Shown piece after piece: positions 8,586 to 16,735 of a DNA stretch of 52,624 nucleotides. Every line of letters begins with the position of its first letter. The stretch's first letter is position 1. This DNA comes from an uncultured Faecalibacterium sp. (GTDB lineage Bacteria > Bacillota > Clostridia > Oscillospirales > Ruminococcaceae): positions 1 to 52,624 of the forward strand of contig CALWZL010000008.1 of NCBI GenBank assembly GCA_944385995.1, given 5' to 3'. Below the pieces are notes generated by a model that worked only from the letters and a program-made list of their open reading frames with translations, ran no database searches and was not told where the DNA came from. Made by a program: the position numbers and the translations under genes.

Positions 8586-10523
8586 TTACTCCACGTGGAA
8601 CAGGCCGTCGATCACTTCCCCCAGCGCACCGCTGGAAGCGTCTTCCTCGTCACCGCGGGAAGCGCTGCTGCTGGAAGAACTGGGTTTTTTCGGAGCCTCG
8701 GGGTCATCGTTCACAACCGAGCTGGCATGAGAGCTGGAGCTGGTTCCATGGGAAGAGCTGCTGGATGTGGACGAACTGCCGGAAGCCGGCTTGCTGCTCG
8801 AGCTCGAGGAACTGCTGGACGAAGAGTGATTGCTGCCAGTGGAAGACGAGTTTCCCGTCGAAGAATGATTGCTCGAGGAAGTGGCATCCGAAGAAGAGGA
8901 CGAGCTGCCAGAGCTGCTGGAGCTCGAAGAACTGCTGGTCGAAGGTTTGCTGCTCGAGGAGGAACTGCTGGAGGAAGAAGCGGACGCTTCCTCCGACTCT
9001 TCCTCCTTCTCCGAAGACGAAGAGCTCGAAGAACTGGAGGAACTGCTGGACGAGCTGGAAGAACTCGAGGAGCTGGAAGAGCTGCTGGATTCAGAGCTTA
9101 CACCGCTCTCAAAAGAGACATGCAGGGTGTTGCTGACCACCTGGCTGTCATTGTAGGTGACCACTGCATAGACGCTGTAAGTCTGGTTGGCCAGCACAGG
9201 GTCCACAATGAAGGTAATGGAGGTCTTTCCGGCGGCCTCCTCCGACTCAACACCGTTGACATACCAGTGCAGATTCTCCGCCTTGGCATACTGGCCGCTC
9301 AGCTTGGCCTTGAAGGTGTAGTTCATGCCGAAGATACCGGTGCCCTCGCTGGAAATCTCCACCGATGCGCGGGAGAAAACAGCCGTTACATCCAGATTCT
9401 GTTTAAAGCCGCTGTCGGTACGGGTGCGGGTGGTCACGCCATCGCTCCAGTTGACAAAGAAGTAGCCGTCGGACGGCACAGCGGTCACCGTGACCGACTG
9501 ATCCCCCGTCACATTGAAACGAAGGGAAGTCTCGCCCGAAGCGTCGCCGCTGGTCAGGGTGCCGCCGGTCTGGTCGATGCGGTAGCGGGCCTCATAGGTC
9601 TCACCCTCTGTCACCGTCTCCGAAGAAGAACTGGACGCCACAGGAGCGCTGGGGTTGCTGGTGTATTCCAGGGTGCGGGTGGGGATGTTGCTGGTATCAG
9701 GGCGGCGGTCCTCGGTCTCATAGGCATGGGTGGTCAGGTAGTTCAGGATTGCCTTCAAGCCGCTGCTCTTGAGGTGAATGTCGCCGCTGATATAGTAGTC
9801 ATCCAGACCGAAACCGGTGGAAGAGTCCTTCAGCACCTCGGCGCTGTTGAGGAACTTGACGCCCAGATTCTCACACATGGTCAGAAGGGCCATATTGAAA
9901 TCGTCGATATTTTTCTGGGAGATGGACGGATAATTGGAGTGGTCCTGGGGGATCGGCGGAATGGTATTGACAATGATATCAGTATAGGGGTAGCTGGCCT
10001 GGATGTCCTGAACCAGCTGGGTATAGTAGCCGATGAAGGTCTCCACGTCCATTGCATTGTCATTGGTGCCCAGGGTAATGACCACCCGGCGGGGCTTCAT
10101 CATCGCCACAGCCTGCGCCATGGTGTACCGCTGATCGGTTCCCTTGAAGGTGACCAGCTCTTCCGAGAGAGCATTCTGAATGCCGATGCCCTCTTTGGCG
10201 CAGAACTGCTGCAGGGTAATCAGACCATTGTTGTACAGGCGGACCGTGTTGGAATCGCCCAGGAACAGCGTATCATTGAGGTAGGCTTCCCCTGCGTCGG
10301 CTGTCTCGGTCAGCAGGGCCGCCGACTGGGTGTTGACCTGATAGTGGGTTGCCAGATCGTCCGGCTCCTCCACCTGCGGGACCGTGCCGGCACCCCCGCC
10401 GCCCTTGGTGGCGAGGAGTACATAGGTGACGCTGGCCGTAATCAGAATGGCCAGCGCACAAATGGCACATACAAAAATTGCCTGTTTCTGGATCGGTGTC
10501 ATAGACTGTGAATTTCGACTCAT
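8586..10523 (-). CDS. Membrane-anchored SGNH hydrolase with InlB-like repeat and polyserine tail
   Basis: A 645-residue surface protein. Residues 15-37 form an N-terminal membrane anchor. An SGNH/GDSL esterase domain follows: block I FLGDSN (Ser91 nucleophile), block III TLGTND (152-155) and the C-terminal Asp/His segment SGDIHL (Asp248, His250). After it comes a beta-rich segment resembling an InlB B-repeat, with GYFFVNWSDG, and an Ig-like stretch (about 380-465). Residues from about 470 to 625 are almost pure serine broken by Glu, Thr, His and Asn, ending in a normal short segment GEVIDGLFHVE. There is no LPxTG sorting signal. The likely role is deacylating a cell-envelope glycan or glycolipid outside the membrane. 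The ATG at 10521-10523 lies 21 bases after the upstream HAD gene. Confidence 0.85.
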   Translation of the reverse strand: MSRNSQSMTPIQKQAIFVCAICALAILITASVTYVLLATKGGGGAGTVPQVEEPDDLATHYQVNTQSAALLTETADAGEAYLNDTLFLGDSNTVRLYNNGLITLQQFCAKEGIGIQNALSEELVTFKGTDQRYTMAQAVAMMKPRRVVITLGTNDNAMDVETFIGYYTQLVQDIQASYPYTDIIVNTIPPIPQDHSNYPSISQKNIDDFNMALLTMCENLGVKFLNSAEVLKDSSTGFGLDDYYISGDIHLKSSGLKAILNYLTTHAYETEDRRPDTSNIPTRTLEYTSNPSAPVASSSSSETVTEGETYEARYRIDQTGGTLTSGDASGETSLRFNVTGDQSVTVTAVPSDGYFFVNWSDGVTTRTRTDSGFKQNLDVTAVFSRASVEISSEGTGIFGMNYTFKAKLSGQYAKAENLHWYVNGVESEEAAGKTSITFIVDPVLANQTYSVYAVVTYNDSQVVSNTLHVSFESGVSSESSSSSSSSSSSSSSSSSSSSSSSSSSEKEEESEEASASSSSSSSSSSKPSTSSSSSSSSSGSSSSSSDATSSSNHSSTGNSSSTGSNHSSSSSSSSSSSKPASGSSSTSSSSSHGTSSSSHASSVVNDDPEAPKKPSSSSSSASRGDEEDASSGALGEVIDGLFHVE

Positions 10524-10544
10524 CGTATCTTCCCCATCTCTCCG

Positions 10545-11198
10545 TCAGACCGACTCTCCCAGCAGGAGGTCTGCCAGTTGTTCGCAGCTTGCCACATACA
10601 GCTTCGGGCTGAAGGGTGCAAGCTCTTCCCGGCTGCCATAACCATACAGCACGGCCGCGGCGTCCAGCCCGCAGGCTGCCGCGCCCCGCATATCGTCATG
10701 CCGGTCGCCTACCATCAGGGCACGCTTGCCTTGCAGCAAAGGCTGATCCAGCACATACTGAACCACCTGCGTCTTGGTATCGCGGCTCTTATCCATGGAT
10801 GCACCCGCGATCAGGTCCAGCAGGGGCGCCAGCCCTTGTTCTTCCAAAATCGGGGTCACCACCTGGGTGGGTTTGGATGTCGCAGTGCAGAGGGTCAGGC
10901 CCGCCGCCTTGAGCCGGCGCAGCATCTCTGCTGCACCCGGGTACGGCTTGCACATGTGGCACCCCCGAACTGCATAACTGCTTCGATAAAGCTCTGTGGC
11001 CCGCTCAATCTCGGCCTCGTCGGTGTAGTACTCGGCAAAGGTCTTGCGCAAGGGCGGTCCCACATAGCGCATCAGGTCCACGCCGGTGATATCCGTCCCC
11101 ATGGTGTGGAAGACCTCGCGCAGCGTAGAAAGAATACCCGGGGCGGAATCCAAAAGGGTTCCGTCCACATCAAACAGGACAGCATCGTAGGATAACAA
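10545..11198 (-). CDS. HAD phosphatase, phosphoglycolate phosphatase-like
   Basis: A 217-residue Gph-like HAD hydrolase. Motif I is FDVDGTLLDS, followed by the cap domain, motif II TATSKPT, the conserved Lys region and motif IV MVGDRHDDM. Phosphoglycolate phosphatases and PpaX-type pyrophosphatases share this pattern, so the substrate is open. The start is a TTG at 11196-11198: it has GGAGG eight bases upstream and directly precedes the conserved strand, and no ATG is available nearby. It is the first gene after a good promoter and runs into the SGNH hydrolase gene 21 bases later. Confidence 0.87.
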   Translation of the reverse strand: MLSYDAVLFDVDGTLLDSAPGILSTLREVFHTMGTDITGVDLMRYVGPPLRKTFAEYYTDEAEIERATELYRSSYAVRGCHMCKPYPGAAEMLRRLKAAGLTLCTATSKPTQVVTPILEEQGLAPLLDLIAGASMDKSRDTKTQVVQYVLDQPLLQGKRALMVGDRHDDMRGAAACGLDAAAVLYGYGSREELAPFSPKLYVASCEQLADLLLGESV

Positions 11199-11238
11199 AC
11201 GGCGCTCCTCCTTTTATTGTCATGGATATACAGTAGGT

Positions 11239-11267
11239 AGTATAGCACAATTTGTCCCTGCCGGCAA
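11239..11267 (-). promoter_or_regulatory. Promoter of the HAD-SGNH operon
   Basis: On the minus strand TTGCCG (11262-11267), a 17-base spacer ending in TGTGC, then TATACT (11239-11244). The TGn next to the -10 box makes it an extended -10 promoter. It sits about 40 bases before the TTG start. Confidence 0.75.
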
Positions 11268-11333
11268 TTCCAGGTTGATGATTTAACGAATTTTCCATTT
11301 TTATCCTAAATTCTCACCCGCATTGGACAGCAC

Positions 11334-11363
11334 AAAACGCCCGTCCCAGGCTCTGGGACGGGC
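11334..11363 (-). terminator. Intrinsic terminator of the yerC operon
   Basis: An 11-base-pair perfect stem (GCCCGTCCCAG / CTGGGACGGGC) with a three-base loop, followed on the minus strand by GTTTTG. It lies 35 bases after the stop of the 107-residue gene. Confidence 0.88.
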
Positions 11364-11397
11364 ACCAAATGGAACTTTTTTGCTTCAGCACTGCTTC

Positions 11398-11721
11398 TCA
11401 GCAGACGGGATTCCCGTTCGCCTCACAGCAGCCCTCACCGTCATACGACAGATTGTTGGTCACGAACTCCAGCTTATCCTTGAGCACCAGCTCCAGGTTG
11501 GCAACCGCATGGACCATATTGGTGGCCGAATCGTTGATCTCCAGCAGCTTGCACAGATCGATGCCGTCCATGTTGAGGGCAGTCTTCATCTTCTGGCTCT
11601 CGGCGCAGAGGATGTAGCTCAGCGCGCTCTCCTGCATCGCGATGCTCTCAAACAGGTCCAGAACAACCTGATGCAGCGAACGGGCCTCGATCTTGGGACA
11701 AGTGGTAGTGATGGTGGTCAT
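11398..11721 (-). CDS. Small conserved-looking protein of unknown function
   Basis: A 107-residue soluble protein starting MTTITTTCPKIEARSLHQ. Its middle, VVLDLFESIAMQESALSYILCAESQK, is amphipathic helix and reminds me of short Clostridia proteins that share a QxVLDLxxSIAxxExxLSxIxxAE pattern and are often found near collagen-like or spore-surface genes; that link is from memory and weak. The C terminus is CCEANGNPVC. Start chosen at the ATG 11719-11721, which has GGGAGG upstream; a longer version would run into the yerC coding region. It lies 70 bases after yerC and before a strong terminator, so the two form an operon. Confidence 0.72.
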   Translation of the reverse strand: MTTITTTCPKIEARSLHQVVLDLFESIAMQESALSYILCAESQKMKTALNMDGIDLCKLLEINDSATNMVHAVANLELVLKDKLEFVTNNLSYDGEGCCEANGNPVC

Positions 11722-11791
11722 AGTGGGTATCCTCCCTTTCATCTGTTTTGGATACGCCAGTCTATGCCGCGGCTGTGCCGTGTGTGCGGGG

Positions 11792-12097
11792 TTATTTTGC
11801 CTTTGGCTCCTGGAGCCGTTCAATGATGGTCTGATAACCGCCGGCTCCATACTGAATGCACCGGTTGATCCGGCTGATGGTGGCGGTACTGATCTCTGCC
11901 GACTTGACGATCTGCTCGTAGGTCTTGCCCGCCAGCAGGAGCTTGGCAGCTTCCAGCCGCTGGGACATATCAGAGATCTCCTTTACGGTACACAAATCAT
12001 CAAAAAAACGATAGCACTCTTCCCGGTCCCGTAAACTCAGGATCGCATCAAAAAGGGCATCGGTCAAGGCATTGCGTCTGGGATTTTTATCTGTCAT
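11792..12097 (-). CDS. yerC: YerC/YecD family TrpR-related DNA-binding protein
   Basis: A 101-residue protein of the TrpR superfamily. Residues from about 38 read EISDMSQRLEAAKLLLAGKTYEQIVKSAEISTATISRINRC in pieces, with a helix-turn-helix (KTYEQIVKSAEISTATISRI), nearly the textbook YerC sequence. YerC proteins are widespread in Firmicutes; their ligand is not settled. A perfect palindrome overlaps the -35 box of its own promoter, which suggests autoregulation. Confidence 0.92.
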   Translation of the reverse strand: MTDKNPRRNALTDALFDAILSLRDREECYRFFDDLCTVKEISDMSQRLEAAKLLLAGKTYEQIVKSAEISTATISRINRCIQYGAGGYQTIIERLQEPKAK

Positions 12098-12139
12098 AAG
12101 ACGGCCTCCTCTATCATTCCTGCTGCGTCATTGTCTTTC

Positions 12140-12178
12140 ACTTTAGCACAGGAAAGTGCAAAAGTCAAGAGTCTTGAC
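12140..12178 (-). promoter_or_regulatory. yerC promoter with overlapping palindromic operator candidate
   Basis: On the minus strand TTGACT (12163-12168), 17 bases, TAAAGT (12140-12145), preceded by TGTGC. The -35 hexamer is inside the perfect palindrome GTCAAGA-G-TCTTGAC (12164-12178), the typical position for a repressor site. Confidence 0.78.
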
Positions 12179-12209
12179 CGTCTTTCAGAATTTTTTCACC
12201 CGCCCGGCC

Positions 12210-12246
12210 AAAAAAGAACGCGGCATCGCAAAGGACGCCGCGCTCT
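12210..12246 (-). terminator. rpsB-tsf terminator
   Basis: A 13-base-pair stem with two G-U pairs and a six-base loop (12215-12246), followed on the minus strand by a T-run. T residues also flank the other side, so it may work in both directions. It lies 35 bases after the tsf stop. Confidence 0.92.
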
Positions 12247-12280
12247 TTTTTACATCAATGGATTGTGCCGCAGACCAATC

Positions 12281-13201
12281 TTACTTGACCATGCTGGCGA
12301 CTTCTGCTGCGAAGTCGTCGGAACGCTTCTCCAGGCCCTCGCCCTTCTGGAAGCGGGCAAACTTGACGATCTTGATCTCGCCGCCCAGCTCCTTGGCAAC
12401 CTTGGCAGTGTACTGTGCCACGGACAGATCGCCGTCCTTGACGAACTCCTGGTCAACCAGGCAGTTCTCCTTGTAGTACTTCTTCATCTTGCCTTCGATC
12501 ATCTTGACCTTGACAGCCTCAGGCTTGTTGGCGTTCTTGGGATCGCTGGCCATCTGAACCAGCATGATCTCCTTCTCCTTGTCGACGACCTCGGCGGGAA
12601 CGCTGGCCTCGTCCAGGTAGCTGGGGTTGGCAGCAGCGATCTGCATTGCGATGTCCTTGCCGTAAGCAGCGAACTCAGGCTTTGCAGCGACCTCATCGGA
12701 AGTCTCGAAGTTGACCAGAACAGCGTGGGTGCCGCCGCCGTGCACATAAGCTGCGCAGGGGCCCTCGTAACGGACAAAACGGCGAACCTTGATGTTCTCC
12801 TTGATGACCAGGATCAGCTGCTTCAGAGCCTCGTCCACAGTGCCCTCGCCCATCTTGCAGTTCATCAGAGCCTCGACATCAGCGGGGTTCTGCTGCATGA
12901 TGACCTTGGCGGCTTCCTTGACGAACTCGACGAACTTCTCATTCTTGGCGACGAAGTCGGTCTCAGCGTTGACCTCGATGACAACGCCAACCTTGCATGC
13001 AGGGCAGTAATCAGCGTAGACCATGCCCTCGGCTGCCACACGGCCAGCCTTCTTGGCAGCAGTGGCCAGGCCGCGCTCACGCAGCAGCTCGATGGCCTTG
13101 GCGAAATCGCCGTTGGCATCGGTCAGAGCCTTCTTGCACTCCATCATGCCGCAGTCGGTCTGCTTGCGCAGCTCCATAACTTCCTTTGCAGAAATAGCCA
13201 T
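12281..13201 (-). CDS. tsf: Translation elongation factor Ts
   Basis: EF-Ts, the nucleotide exchange factor for EF-Tu. The 306-residue protein begins with the UBA-like N-terminal domain (KEVMELRKQTDCGMMECKKAL), followed by the conserved TDFVAKNE core at about residue 84 and the dimerisation region. Length is normal. ATG at 13199-13201 has AGGAGAGG upstream. It follows rpsB by 44 bases in the universal rpsB-tsf operon and precedes a strong terminator. Confidence 0.98.
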   Translation of the reverse strand: MAISAKEVMELRKQTDCGMMECKKALTDANGDFAKAIELLRERGLATAAKKAGRVAAEGMVYADYCPACKVGVVIEVNAETDFVAKNEKFVEFVKEAAKVIMQQNPADVEALMNCKMGEGTVDEALKQLILVIKENIKVRRFVRYEGPCAAYVHGGGTHAVLVNFETSDEVAAKPEFAAYGKDIAMQIAAANPSYLDEASVPAEVVDKEKEIMLVQMASDPKNANKPEAVKVKMIEGKMKKYYKENCLVDQEFVKDGDLSVAQYTAKVAKELGGEIKIVKFARFQKGEGLEKRSDDFAAEVASMVK

Positions 13202-13245
13202 TGTAATCCTCTCCTATTCTATCATTGCCTATTATGCCGGAGAAA

Positions 13246-13968
13246 TCAGGCGTTGGCGGCTTCCTCAGCGGGTGCAGCCTCCTGGTTGCCCTGCTTGCCC
13301 TCCAGAACGGCGTCAGCCATAGCGCCAGCAATCAGCTTGACAGCGCGGATGGCGTCGTCGTTGCCGGGGATGACCCAGTCGATCTCGTCGGGGTTGCAGT
13401 TGGTATCAACGATTGCAATGATGGGGATGTGCAGCTTGCGGGCCTCGGAGACAGCGATGCGCTCCTTGTGGGGGTCAACGATGAACAGAGCCTTGGGCAG
13501 GGTCTTCATGTTCTTGACGCCGCCGAGGTACTTGTCCAGCTTCTCCATCTCCAGCTCAAGCTTGGCCACTTCCTTCTTGGGCAGCAGCTCGAAGGTGCCG
13601 TTCTCCTGCATCTTCTTCAGCTGCTCCATCCGGTCGATGCGCTTGCGGATGGTGCGGAAGTTGGTCAGCATGCCGCCCAGCCAGCGGGCGTTGACGTAGT
13701 GCATGCCGCAGCGGGTCGCCTCGTCGCGGATGGACTCCTGCGCCTGCTTCTTGGTGCCGACGAAGAGGATCTCGCCGCCCTCAGCGGCAACTTCCTTGAC
13801 GTAGTTGTAAGCCTCGTCCAGCTTCTTGACGGTCTTCTGCAGGTCGATGATATAGATGCCGTTGCGCTCGGTGAAGATATACTTCGCCATCTTGGGGTTC
13901 CAGCGGCGGGTCTGGTGACCGAAGTGCACGCCTGCTTCGAGAAGCTGCTTCATAGAAATGACTGCCAT
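13246..13968 (-). CDS. rpsB: 30S ribosomal protein S2
   Basis: S2 of 240 residues. The start [27 protein letters not shown] is diagnostic, and the later GGMLTNFRT and DTNCNP segments are conserved. It ends with an Ala/Glu-rich tail ([11 protein letters not shown]). The ATG at 13966-13968 has GGAGG upstream. First gene of rpsB-tsf. Confidence 0.98.
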   Translation of the reverse strand: MAVISMKQLLEAGVHFGHQTRRWNPKMAKYIFTERNGIYIIDLQKTVKKLDEAYNYVKEVAAEGGEILFVGTKKQAQESIRDEATRCGMHYVNARWLGGMLTNFRTIRKRIDRMEQLKKMQENGTFELLPKKEVAKLELEMEKLDKYLGGVKNMKTLPKALFIVDPHKERIAVSEARKLHIPIIAIVDTNCNPDEIDWVIPGNDDAIRAVKLIAGAMADAVLEGKQGNQEAAPAEEAANA

Positions 13969-14132
13969 GATACATTACCTCCAAATTGTTTTGACCTCCG
14001 CACACCGTGATCTGCCCTCCCCGCATGGTACAGGGCGGCAGACTGCCCTCCACTTCCTGAGAAGCACAAAAGGGCATAGTGATGCGTGTGTGATGGTGAA
14101 TCGGCGCACCGGCCCGTTTGACCGGACACACC
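13969..14132 (-). promoter_or_regulatory. Long 5' leader of rpsB, candidate S2 autoregulatory RNA
   Basis: From the predicted start near 14132 to the rpsB ATG there are about 165 untranslated bases with several self-complementary stretches, for instance CTGCC and GGGCAG segments around 14025-14065 that can pair. S2 leaders that bind the product are known in several phyla; whether this one belongs to a described class needs a covariance search. Confidence 0.45.
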
Positions 14133-14138
14133 TTTAAT

Positions 14139-14167
14139 ATAATAACACAGCTGCCGGCCGGATGCAA
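14139..14167 (-). promoter_or_regulatory. rpsB-tsf promoter
   Basis: On the minus strand TTGCAT (14162-14167), 17 bases ending TGTGT, then TATTAT (14139-14144). Confidence 0.78.
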
Positions 14168-14195
14168 GACCGATTTTTACTTTCCCGGGCGCTTT

Positions 14196-16139
14196 TTATT
14201 GGTCCTGGTCCAGGGTGATTCCCATCCGGTCCAGCGCATAGCCTTCCCCGAACATCAGGTCATATTGCAGCAGCCAGTGATTGTTCCGCCAGCTCTCCTG
14301 ACGCGAGGTCAGGCTATCGGCAATGGACCCATCCCAGTTGACCGTTTTGCCGGCGGTGCAGCTGCGGTATCCATAGCGAAGCTGCCGGTTCAGATACTGG
14401 AAATAGAGGGGCTGATCCAGACCGAAGATGTCCATCATCACCGGCGACACCTCATAGGCCGCGATGGTGCCCAGGTCCACCTGCGCATTGCTGTAATTGG
14501 ACCACATCAGCAGCGTGGTCTGGTGGAGAGCCGGGTCATAGCTGTCGTCACTGGCATAGCCAGTCTTGGTATAGACATCATAACCCGAATCGATGGGATT
14601 ATAATGGTCGCCCCAAAAGACCAGAATCACCGGCTCGTCCACTTGGGAAAAATAACTCACAAGCTGGCCCAGCAAGGCATCTGCATCCCGTACGCCGGTG
14701 GCAAAGTCCTCCAGAGCTCCGATGGTGCTCTGTTTGAGCCCGGCCGGCGCGCTGGTGATGTGAACGCGTTCCTCGTCGGGATAATTGGCGGCGTTGTAAT
14801 TGGTGTGGTTCTGCATGGTCACCGCGTGCAGGAAAACCGGTGCATCGGAGGATGCCTTCAGGTTCTCGTATTCCTGGATGATCTGCTCTCCCATCGACGC
14901 ATCGGTGACAAGGCCCCCTGTCCAATAATAGCTCCGCACCTTGTCCACACCGTGCATATCTTCCAGACTGATGAAATCATCGAAGCCCAGATTGGGGTAG
15001 GCTGTATTGCGGCTCCAGTACTTGGCGTAATAGCAGTGAACCGCTGCGGTCTGGTAGCCCTGGCTCTTGAGATAGGAGGGCAGCGCAAACATGGGATGGG
15101 TCACATGCTGCTGATAGGGCTTGCAGCCTGAGGGCAGAAAGCCCACCGAATAGCCGGTCAGAGCTTCAAACTCCACGTCGCAGGTTCCGCCGCCAAAACT
15201 GGGGCTGTACACCTTTCCATAGGCACTGGTCTGCTGCAGCGCGTGCAGATTGGGCGACAAATCGGTGTCAAAGGTAACGCCGTATTGTTCCAGCTCGCTC
15301 ACATCCCAGTAAGATTCATCCATCACATAGATGATGGTGGGCGTCTTTTCAATGGCTTCAGGGTCGGTGGTCGCTCCATAGCTGTCGGGAAAGTTGGGGC
15401 CGGACTGGATCTTCTGGGCGGCCTCCACTTCGTCCAACAGGGCATTCACTGCCTCTTCTGAATAGTCATCGGGAGCGTCGATCTCCAGGTTGGTGAGGTT
15501 GGTCATAAATCCGGTGATGACGCCATACCACCGATAATAGCGGTCCTGCATCCATGCGTCCGAATAGATTCCCAGCCACTGGGTCGCTGCCGGCTGCAGG
15601 TAGACACCGAATATCAGCGCCAGCAGAGCTGCCGCCGATGCAGCGATACTGGCCAGCCGCACCGGCAAAACCAGCCTGGGCCGGCGGCGGTACAGGAAAA
15701 AGGCCCCTGCCGTCAATACCACCAACAGAATGCCGGAACAAATCATGCTGGTCTGTACTTTCAGGCCGGCCGCTGCTGCCACGCCAGCCGCCTCTTCCAC
15801 CTGGGTCAGATCCCAGGGCAAAAACGGCTCACCCCGCAGCTGAAGGGTGTAAAAATTCACGGTGGCCGGGAGCAGGCCTGTGCATCCCGTCCAAAAAGTG
15901 GCCAGCGGGGCCAGCCGGGTGACGGTGTCCACCACCATCCAGATCAGAAACAGGAACAGCCAGGACAACAGATAGGACTCCAGATGCGGTTGGATGTACT
16001 CTGTCCAGGTCTTTCCTGTCAGCTCGCCCCGCGCCACCCATTCGGTCAGAATCAAAAAGACCAGCGACGCCGCAGGCGGAAAAATCCCCCGGGCGATCTG
16101 AGCGCCCAGGGAAGCTGTCGTCTGTTGTTTATATTTCAT
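14196..16139 (-). CDS. LTA synthase-like membrane phosphoglycerol transferase (sulfatase fold)
   Basis: A 647-residue protein with about five transmembrane segments in the first 185 residues and an extracellular alkaline-phosphatase/sulfatase-type domain. Active-site features: metal-ligand Glu275 in VMDESYWD, predicted nucleophile Thr319 in GGGTCDVEFEALTG (LtaS proteins have Thr in the same GGxTxxxEFexLtG frame), the YYAKYW substrate region and the WGDHYNP metal ligands. It likely moves glycerol-phosphate from phosphatidylglycerol to a glycan or lipid anchor. ATG at 16139 has GGAG nine bases upstream; a GTG five codons earlier abuts the SD and is not favoured. It is monocistronic behind its own promoter. 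Confidence 0.88.
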   Translation of the reverse strand: MKYKQQTTASLGAQIARGIFPPAASLVFLILTEWVARGELTGKTWTEYIQPHLESYLLSWLFLFLIWMVVDTVTRLAPLATFWTGCTGLLPATVNFYTLQLRGEPFLPWDLTQVEEAAGVAAAAGLKVQTSMICSGILLVVLTAGAFFLYRRRPRLVLPVRLASIAASAAALLALIFGVYLQPAATQWLGIYSDAWMQDRYYRWYGVITGFMTNLTNLEIDAPDDYSEEAVNALLDEVEAAQKIQSGPNFPDSYGATTDPEAIEKTPTIIYVMDESYWDVSELEQYGVTFDTDLSPNLHALQQTSAYGKVYSPSFGGGTCDVEFEALTGYSVGFLPSGCKPYQQHVTHPMFALPSYLKSQGYQTAAVHCYYAKYWSRNTAYPNLGFDDFISLEDMHGVDKVRSYYWTGGLVTDASMGEQIIQEYENLKASSDAPVFLHAVTMQNHTNYNAANYPDEERVHITSAPAGLKQSTIGALEDFATGVRDADALLGQLVSYFSQVDEPVILVFWGDHYNPIDSGYDVYTKTGYASDDSYDPALHQTTLLMWSNYSNAQVDLGTIAAYEVSPVMMDIFGLDQPLYFQYLNRQLRYGYRSCTAGKTVNWDGSIADSLTSRQESWRNNHWLLQYDLMFGEGYALDRMGITLDQDQ

Positions 16140-16205
16140 ACCTACGAACTCCACTTCCTATTTTGGTTTCCATGCGGGCGCCGGCCCGCAAAAAATCCGA
16201 CTCCT

Positions 16206-16233
16206 ATTATAGCGCAATTCGACCCAAAGTCTA
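16206..16233 (-). promoter_or_regulatory. Promoter of the LTA synthase-like gene
   Basis: On the minus strand TAGACT (16228-16233), 16 bases, TATAAT (16206-16211). Perfect -10, moderate -35; about 60 bases before the start. Confidence 0.7.
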
Positions 16234-16270
16234 CTTTTATCTCTGTGAAATTTTACAGCCTCTCTTTTTC

Positions 16271-16564
16271 TCACTTGCCCAGCAGACGCTCCAGCAGACT
16301 CTCCTTCTTTTCCTCCTGGCCGCTGGTTTCCGGCAGCTCGGTGGTGACCAGCAGGGCATCGGCTCCAATTTTCTCGATCTCATCCCACTCGATCACCAAC
16401 GTCTCGCCCCGCCCCAGCAATCCGAACAGTTTGGGCCGGCCCAGCATCAGAAGCTTTTCAATTTTGGCGTGTTCAGGATCAATGACCAGATCGTCAATCT
16501 TGCCCAAACAGGCCCCCTCTTTGAGCTGGACGACTTCTTTCTTGCTCAGTTCACGGAATGTCAC
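16271..16564 (-). CDS. ylmC: YlmC/YmxH family PRC-barrel protein
   Basis: A 97-residue PRC-barrel protein. The phrase KIDDLVIDPEHAKIEKLLMLGRPKLFG, in pieces, is typical of YlmC/YmxH, small proteins common in sporulating Firmicutes and often called sporulation proteins although their role is undefined. The charged C terminus (QEEKKESLLERLLGK) extends beyond the barrel. The start is a GTG at 16562-16564 with AGGGGGAG six bases upstream. Confidence 0.88.
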   Translation of the reverse strand: MTFRELSKKEVVQLKEGACLGKIDDLVIDPEHAKIEKLLMLGRPKLFGLLGRGETLVIEWDEIEKIGADALLVTTELPETSGQEEKKESLLERLLGK

Positions 16565-16644
16565 GGTATGCTCCCCCTTTCAGCCTGCGTTCTCTGTCAA
16601 CCGGCACAGCCTGCAGGCAATGCCCGATTTTGCGGCAAAACCAG

Positions 16645-16674
16645 TGGAAATCACCAGTCCCGATGTGTTATACT
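16645..16674 (+). promoter_or_regulatory. Possible promoter of the YihX-like phosphatase
   Basis: TGGAAA (16645-16650), 18 bases, TATACT (16669-16674), about 60 bases before the ATG. The -35 box is only a 4/6 match. Confidence 0.45.
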
Positions 16675-16735
16675 ATGCAGTACAAAGAAAAACGTGCATT
16701 GCATCCGGCCAACAGCCGGATCAGGAGAGACAATT

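Noticed and set aside
8640-9110. Repeated GAGCTC/CTCGAG-rich tract considered as CRISPR or satellite
   Set aside because: Repeats are irregular, without spacers, and in frame they encode the serine tail.
8436-10511. A plus-strand open frame of 691 codons rich in Arg, Gly and Ala
   Set aside because: It is the complement of the SGNH gene and its Ser tract; no SD or recognisable motif.
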